From Hoeflea_A sp965228435 (GTDB lineage Bacteria; Pseudomonadota; Alphaproteobacteria; Rhizobiales; Rhizobiaceae), in NCBI GenBank assembly GCA_965228435.1, contig OZ245818.1, forward strand, positions 4,836,001 to 4,900,000: a DNA stretch of 64,000 nt. The letters run 5' to 3'. Shown one piece after another: positions 59,898-64,000 of the stretch. The notes under the pieces are model-generated. The model saw only the letters and a list, made by a program, of their open reading frames with translations. It did not search any database and was not told the DNA's origin. The position numbers were made by a program, and so were the translations under genes. The stretch's first letter is position 1. Each line of letters starts with the position of its first letter.

Positions 59898-61211
59898 ATG
59901 AGCAATCAGGACCAAGCACCCAAGGTATCAACCAGCTATTTCGGTATTCTGATTTTCGGGGCAATCGTCCTCTTGATCAGTGTTGGCGGATTTGGCGTTT
60001 GGGCGGCGACCGCGCGCCTCGACAGCGCGGTGATCGCACCCGGCAAGGTGGCGGTTGAATCCAACTCCAAGGAAATCCAGCACCTGCAGGGTGGCATCGT
60101 CAAGCAGATCCTGGTACGCGATGCCCAGCCGGTGAGCGAGGGCGATCTGCTGGTCGTGCTCGATCCGACCCAGGCCAAGGCCAATACCGATCTGACTCGG
60201 GTTCAGTATTTTCAAGCGCTGGCCCACGAGGCCAGGCTGATGGCCGAACGCGACGGTTTGGACGAGATCAGCTTTCCCGAGCTTATTTTGCAGAACAAGA
60301 CGGACCCGGCGGTCAAGACCATGATGACCGATCAGGAGCGTCAGTTCCGGGAGCGCAAGGAATCGGTCGAAAACCGCATCGACATCTTCGAGTCCCAGAT
60401 CGCCCAGCAGGAAGAGTTTATCGCCGGAACGCGCGAACAGATCGAATCGCTCGATGCGCAGATCGGCAGCTATGATGAGGAAATTGAGGCCGTGCGACCG
60501 GCGGCGGAGAAGGGCTTCTATGCCAAAAACCGGCTGGCCGCGCTGGAGCGTGAGCGCACCCGCATCTTCGGCCAGAAAGCCGAGTCGCGCTCGTCTATCG
60601 CCCGCACCGAACAGAGCATCGGCGAAGCGAAGATCGAAATCCTTCAATTGCAGCAGGAGTTCGTTGAGAATGTCGTGGAAGCGCTACGCGAGGCGCGCCT
60701 GACGCTGGCCGATGCCCGCGAGCGGCACACCATCGCCTCCGACGTCTACAACCGCGTTGAGATCCGCGCGCCACAGGACGGTGTCGTTCAGAACCTGCAA
60801 GTTCATACGCTGGGCGGTGTCGTCCAGGCTGGCGAAACCATCATGGAAATCGTCCCGGTCAATGACGATCTGATCATCAATGCGCGGATTTCGCCGCTCG
60901 ATGTCGATAGCGTGCATACCGGCATGCAAGCCGAGGTGCGCTTCTCCTCATTCACCGGCCAAGAGGTCCCAACCATTTTCGGGCGGGTTGAATGGATTTC
61001 CGCAGACATTCTCATCGACGACATGGAGAGGGAAGAATATTTCCTCTCCAAGATCATCGTCGACAACGACAGTGTTCCGGACAGAATTGCCGGTGCATTG
61101 ACGCCTGGGATGCCTGGTGATGTGATCATCGCGACCGGTGAGAGGACCACGCTGGATTACCTGACGCAGCCCCTGGTGAACCGGCTGGTCAAAGCCATGC
61201 GGGAAGAGTAG
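59898..61211 (+). CDS. Type I secretion HlyD-family membrane-fusion protein
   Basis: A 437-aa periplasmic adaptor. An N-terminal membrane helix at about 15-40 (FGILIFGAIVLLISVGGFGVW) is followed by the barrel-sandwich half GKVAVESNSKEIQHLQGGIV. A long coiled-coil hairpin covers about 100-290, then comes the second lipoyl half RAPQDGVVQNLQVHTLGGVV. The C-terminal beta-barrel ends in LTPGMPGDVIIATGERTTLDYLTQPL, typical of PrtE/HlyD. It follows the ABC gene by 119 bp and completes the inner-membrane complex. No TolC-type outer-membrane channel is in the window. Confidence 0.94.
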   Translation: MSNQDQAPKVSTSYFGILIFGAIVLLISVGGFGVWAATARLDSAVIAPGKVAVESNSKEIQHLQGGIVKQILVRDAQPVSEGDLLVVLDPTQAKANTDLTRVQYFQALAHEARLMAERDGLDEISFPELILQNKTDPAVKTMMTDQERQFRERKESVENRIDIFESQIAQQEEFIAGTREQIESLDAQIGSYDEEIEAVRPAAEKGFYAKNRLAALERERTRIFGQKAESRSSIARTEQSIGEAKIEILQLQQEFVENVVEALREARLTLADARERHTIASDVYNRVEIRAPQDGVVQNLQVHTLGGVVQAGETIMEIVPVNDDLIINARISPLDVDSVHTGMQAEVRFSSFTGQEVPTIFGRVEWISADILIDDMEREEYFLSKIIVDNDSVPDRIAGALTPGMPGDVIIATGERTTLDYLTQPLVNRLVKAMREE

Positions 61212-61303
61212 CGATTTTGCGGCCTGACGGTGCGACAAAAGGGCGTGAAAACCAGTGCGTTCACGCGAAAGCGCGACATGAAAACAGAAGTGTACAGTAA
61301 ACC

Positions 61304-61332
61304 TTGTACCACTGAAAAAAGTGCGCTATATA
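61304..61332 (+). promoter_or_regulatory. Probable promoter of the XRE regulator gene
   Basis: TTGTAC at 61304-61309 and TATATA at 61327-61332 are separated by 17 bp, the ideal spacing for the housekeeping sigma factor. TGTACA at 61291-61296 plus the TTGTACC overlapping the -35 element form an imperfect pair of GTAC boxes that could be an autoregulatory operator. Confidence 0.6.
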
Positions 61333-61357
61333 AGTGTCTGCAGAGGTGGTGTTAGAT

Positions 61358-61660
61358 ATGTATACGAATCCGCAGAAACGCACAGACGCCGGTGTTCAAG
61401 AGCTTCGCAAAGAGGCCGGACTCTGGTTGAAAGAAAGACGGGAGGCTATCGGCCTTTCCCAGCGCCAGCTGGCCGAGCTGGTGGGCGCTGAATATTATAC
61501 CTTCATATCGCAGTTGGAGACCGGTCGCGGCCGTATTCCACCGGCAAGATATGTTGACTGGGCCAATGCCTTGCAGGTAGAACCGCGTAAGTTTGTTTAC
61601 ACGCTTATGCGATTCTATGACCCTATTACGTTCCAGATTCTGTTCGAGGACGTGGAATAG
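61358..61660 (+). CDS. Small XRE-family HTH regulator
   Basis: A 100-aa DNA-binding protein. The Cro/CI-type HTH covers about residues 25-80: LKERREAIGLSQRQLAELVG, YTFISQLETGRGRIPPARY. A short C-terminal helix/strand (FVYTLMRFYDPITFQILFE) follows. ATG 61358 has AGGTGG nine bases upstream; a GTG at 61334 would overlap the promoter. It sits downstream of the exporter genes and 19 bp before the 518-aa gene, so it likely regulates itself and nearby surface genes. Confidence 0.87.
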   Translation: MYTNPQKRTDAGVQELRKEAGLWLKERREAIGLSQRQLAELVGAEYYTFISQLETGRGRIPPARYVDWANALQVEPRKFVYTLMRFYDPITFQILFEDVE

Positions 61661-61679
61661 GTTCTGAGGGGCAGTGACG

Positions 61680-63236
61680 ATGCAAGACGGTGTAATACCG
61701 CTTTTTTCTCAAAACGGACAGCCAAGCTGCGAGAGAAGAAGAGGGGGATGGTCCAACCAGGACCTGGCCGAATTATACCGCATCGAAGCAGCCCTCGTTC
61801 AGGCCGGGATTTCAGTTGATACCGAAATGGGTGAAACGGACGAGGGTGATCCCTGGTTCGCTTTCTGTGGGGCCGATTCCTGCGAGGTGCTCGTTCACGT
61901 CGCTATCATCGATGGCGAGTACCACATTGCCGGCACAACGGCCTCGGTCATCATAAAGGGCCACTCCTTCACCGATATCGTTCGCCAGTTCATGACCCGC
62001 GAGCCGGCCTTCATGCTCGGTGCGGCTCGACACAACAATGTCATGATCCACCCGAGTTCAGTGCTGATTGCCGTTTTCGCCGCTATCTGCCTGATTTCGG
62101 ATGAGCAAAATTTGAGTCTTTTCAGCTTTGGCGAAAACGACAAAGCGAACTCGATCAATGAAAATCGCCAGGACGGTGAGATTTTCAATGTCGCCGACCA
62201 ACGTCAAGTCGTGCTTGGTGACTTCACGTTCTCTCCTCAGCAGGTGTTCATAATCCTGTCGGCGATTGCGTTTTCCTCTTCACCGATCGTCCAGAACAAC
62301 AGCCTTGGCCTCGAAGCGGCCTTCGGCGTGTTCGACCTGATCGAGACAGGCGGTTCCGACGCTGAAGAAGGCGTTGAATTCGCGGCGGCCGACGTTCAGG
62401 AAGAAAGCTACCTGCCGGTCGAGGATGACAATACCGCGTCAAAAGAATATGCCCAGATCCTGTCTGACAGGCAATCCGAGCGCGTAGAAGCCAAGGCGCA
62501 AGCGGAACAAGACGCCATTCTGGTCCAGCAGTCTGCCGAGGAAGCTGTTTTGGCCGCTGAGGCGGCCGGATATGTGGAACCGGAAGCTCGGGATGTTGCC
62601 TATTCTGAAGACCAGGTCGAGAGTGCACCGGCGGAAGAAGCCCAGACCGTGGCGTCTGATCCGGAGCCATTGATCCAGCAGCCGGTCACTGAAACCAATG
62701 ATGTGGCGGTGGCAGCGACCGATCCAAGTGATTGGGTTATGGATTTCTTCAACTCCAACGCCGTGTTCGCGGAGGCGGGTGAAGAGATTTCCAGTTTGAT
62801 CGACTCGCTGGAGGCCGAGCTTACAACCATCCTCACGAATCCGATTGAAACCGATCTGGATATTGAGACGACTCCGGTCTTGACCGGTTCAGTCGATGAT
62901 GATGCGACGCTTAGCTATCCCAAGCCATTGGCGCCGCCGGTGACCGCGGCTGCATCCGAGGTTCCGACGCCTGATTTCGGCATCGATGTCGGGAACGCAA
63001 GCAACAACAGTCTTTCAGAACTCGCCTACCTTTTTGACACATTTGAGGAAAGTTTCGGCGATGCGTTGATCGACGACAGCTTGGATCGTTTTGTCGTTTA
63101 CAATCAGGCTGCAAAGGAAGCGGCCTATTTGGACCGAAACGGATCTGACCTCCCGATTCTCCAGTACGGACTGGAAGACGGTACACTCGTGTACTTCATC
63201 GGGATACCAAGCGATTTCGACTACCAGATCGTGTGA
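61680..63236 (+). CDS. Hypothetical acidic 518-aa protein of the secretion locus
   Basis: An unrecognised protein. Residues 20-110 look like a compact domain (IEAALVQAGISVDTEMGETD, EVLVHVAIIDGEYHIAGTTA, GHSFTDIVRQFM). Two hydrophobic segments, about 123-140 (VLIAVFAAICLISDEQ) and 185-202 (QVFIILSAIAFSSSPI), may be membrane spans. Then comes a long acidic Ala/Glu/Gln-rich region to about 400, and a final compact part (FGDALIDDSLDRFVVYNQAA). GAGGG is nine bases before ATG 61680; a GTG at 61674 is possible. It is co-transcribed with the XRE gene. Membrane-associated sensing or assembly is a guess. Confidence 0.6.
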   Translation: MQDGVIPLFSQNGQPSCERRRGGWSNQDLAELYRIEAALVQAGISVDTEMGETDEGDPWFAFCGADSCEVLVHVAIIDGEYHIAGTTASVIIKGHSFTDIVRQFMTREPAFMLGAARHNNVMIHPSSVLIAVFAAICLISDEQNLSLFSFGENDKANSINENRQDGEIFNVADQRQVVLGDFTFSPQQVFIILSAIAFSSSPIVQNNSLGLEAAFGVFDLIETGGSDAEEGVEFAAADVQEESYLPVEDDNTASKEYAQILSDRQSERVEAKAQAEQDAILVQQSAEEAVLAAEAAGYVEPEARDVAYSEDQVESAPAEEAQTVASDPEPLIQQPVTETNDVAVAATDPSDWVMDFFNSNAVFAEAGEEISSLIDSLEAELTTILTNPIETDLDIETTPVLTGSVDDDATLSYPKPLAPPVTAAASEVPTPDFGIDVGNASNNSLSELAYLFDTFEESFGDALIDDSLDRFVVYNQAAKEAAYLDRNGSDLPILQYGLEDGTLVYFIGIPSDFDYQIV

Positions 63237-63274
63237 TCTCATCAACGGTGCAAAATGCGCGCCGATAGATCATT

Positions 63275-64000
63275 TCAGCTGTGGGCATTGTAGGCGTCGA
63301 TCGCTTCGTTGATTGTTCCGAAACTGGCAATCTCCCCGTCTCTCAGAAGCAGCCCCTTGTTGCAAACTCGGCGCAATAGCTCGAGGTTGTGAGACGCCAG
63401 GACAAGGATTCCGGTCTTTCCCACGAGTGTGCGCATATGCGCCTCTGCCTTTTCGCTGAAGTTCTGGTCGGCCACACTTAGCCATTCATCGAGAAGCAGA
63501 ATATCCGGTTCAATTGAAATGCTCATCGCGAAATTCAGGCGCATCAACATGCCTGATGAATAGGTGTGTACCGGCATTGACAGATAGTCGCCCAGTTCCG
63601 AGATTTCCCGGACCTGTTCGATGAAGCGTTGATGTCGGCTGCGTGGAACGTCCAGCAGCCGTGCCCTCGAGAGAATGTTCTCGTAGCCGGTCGCCAGGGG
63701 ATCGAGTGCAACACTCGGATCAATAATAGCTGCTAACCGTCCGGTGGCTCTCACTGTGCCGCTCTGCGGGCGGTAGATGCCCGCAAGGATTCGCAGCAAG
63801 GTTGATTTTCCGGCGCCATTGGCACCGATGAGCCCAAGTTTGTCACCGGTCTGCAGTCTGAAAGTCAGATCGGTAAGAGCCTGCACGAAGAAGTGGTTTT
63901 CCGTGTCCCGCCCCAAACGGCCGCCGGTCCCGAAGGAAAGCAGTTGCTTTTTGAGTGACTGGCTGCCGACCCCGTAAATGCGGAATCGCAGGGAGACGTC
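63275..64000 (-). CDS. Polysaccharide-export ABC ATPase (Wzt/KpsT-like), cut by window edge
   Basis: The frame runs to the last base, so the N-terminus is missing; 241 codons are present. Visible are GLIGANGAGKSTLLRILAG (Walker A), the Q-loop region AIIDPSVALDPLATGYENIL, SSGMLMRLNFAMS (a signature variant) and ILLLDEWLSVADQNF (Walker B). This arrangement, with LDEWLSV in place of DEPT, is characteristic of Wzt/KpsT/TagH-type exporters of O-antigen or capsule. No long C-terminal carbohydrate-binding domain is present, so it is the KpsT-like short form. It converges on the 518-aa gene. It probably exports the glycan made by the operon at 40.5-45.2 kb. Confidence 0.88.
   Translation of the reverse strand, partial: DVSLRFRIYGVGSQSLKKQLLSFGTGGRLGRDTENHFFVQALTDLTFRLQTGDKLGLIGANGAGKSTLLRILAGIYRPQSGTVRATGRLAAIIDPSVALDPLATGYENILSRARLLDVPRSRHQRFIEQVREISELGDYLSMPVHTYSSGMLMRLNFAMSISIEPDILLLDEWLSVADQNFSEKAEAHMRTLVGKTGILVLASHNLELLRRVCNKGLLLRDGEIASFGTINEAIDAYNAHS

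Overview
The window looks like a chromosomal segment of an alphaproteobacterium of the order Hyphomicrobiales (Rhizobiales), possibly a marine or free-living lineage. The diagnostic block is 5.7-10.2 kb. It packs an EipA-type envelope protein, the phosphotransferase ChpT, a small receiver protein, the master cell-cycle regulator CtrA, a rhizobial-type FliJ and the CtrA inhibitor SciP into 4.5 kb. GANTC (CcrM) sites and near-consensus CtrA sites lie in the intergenic gaps. The genus cannot be fixed from this sequence.

Layout. (1) 0-14 kb is core genome: RluA-family pseudouridine synthase, DUF6476 membrane protein, TrmH-type rRNA methylase, a 1060-aa membrane-anchored coiled-coil protein, the CtrA/cell-cycle block, MnmA, and a dehydrogenase plus aminotransferase pair for an amino-sugar nucleotide. 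It ends at a tRNA-CAT gene. (2) 14.3-18.6 kb is a small accessory insert. It starts immediately 3' of the tRNA and ends at an imperfect copy of the tRNA 3' end. Both junctions carry remnants of IS481-family transposases. It holds a pterin cassette: FolM-like reductase, FolE2, an unrecognised 253-aa protein and a pterin-4a-carbinolamine dehydratase. (3) 18.6-25.5 kb is decayed, gene-poor DNA with an outer-membrane-protein/lipoprotein pair, an inverted broken copy of that OMP gene, a Trp/Pro/Gln-rich small protein and a DUF2233 protein. (4) 25.5-34.8 kb has two DUF1127 proteins, a LysR regulator, and a minus-strand group: SLC13-like transporter, glycerate 2-kinase, MetE-like protein and an alpha/beta hydrolase without its nucleophile. 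A divergent DUF1932 dehydrogenase and a secreted trypsin-like protease follow.

(5) 34.8-64 kb looks like a dedicated cell-surface locus. Two matrixin-type metalloproteases (458 and 1321 aa) share an N-terminal CGCxGC motif and a C-terminal DUF4214 domain. Next come three glycosyltransferases and two methyltransferases. Then there is a 2347-aa RTX/cadherin-like protein with N-terminal DUF4214 domains, three DUF6447 paralogues, a small Cys protein, a 185-aa unknown, and a 641-aa protein made of four copies of an unrecognised 75-aa module. A type I secretion ABC transporter and its HlyD partner, a small XRE regulator, a 518-aa unknown and a Wzt-like polysaccharide-export ATPase cut by the window edge complete it. 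A type I secretion system, a giant calcium-binding substrate and O-polysaccharide genes side by side recall the Caulobacter RsaA S-layer locus. The most plausible overall reading of region 5 is assembly of a secreted surface layer or adhesin anchored to a polysaccharide. This is inference. The 75-aa module, the DUF6447 set and the 518-aa protein are the least explained parts.
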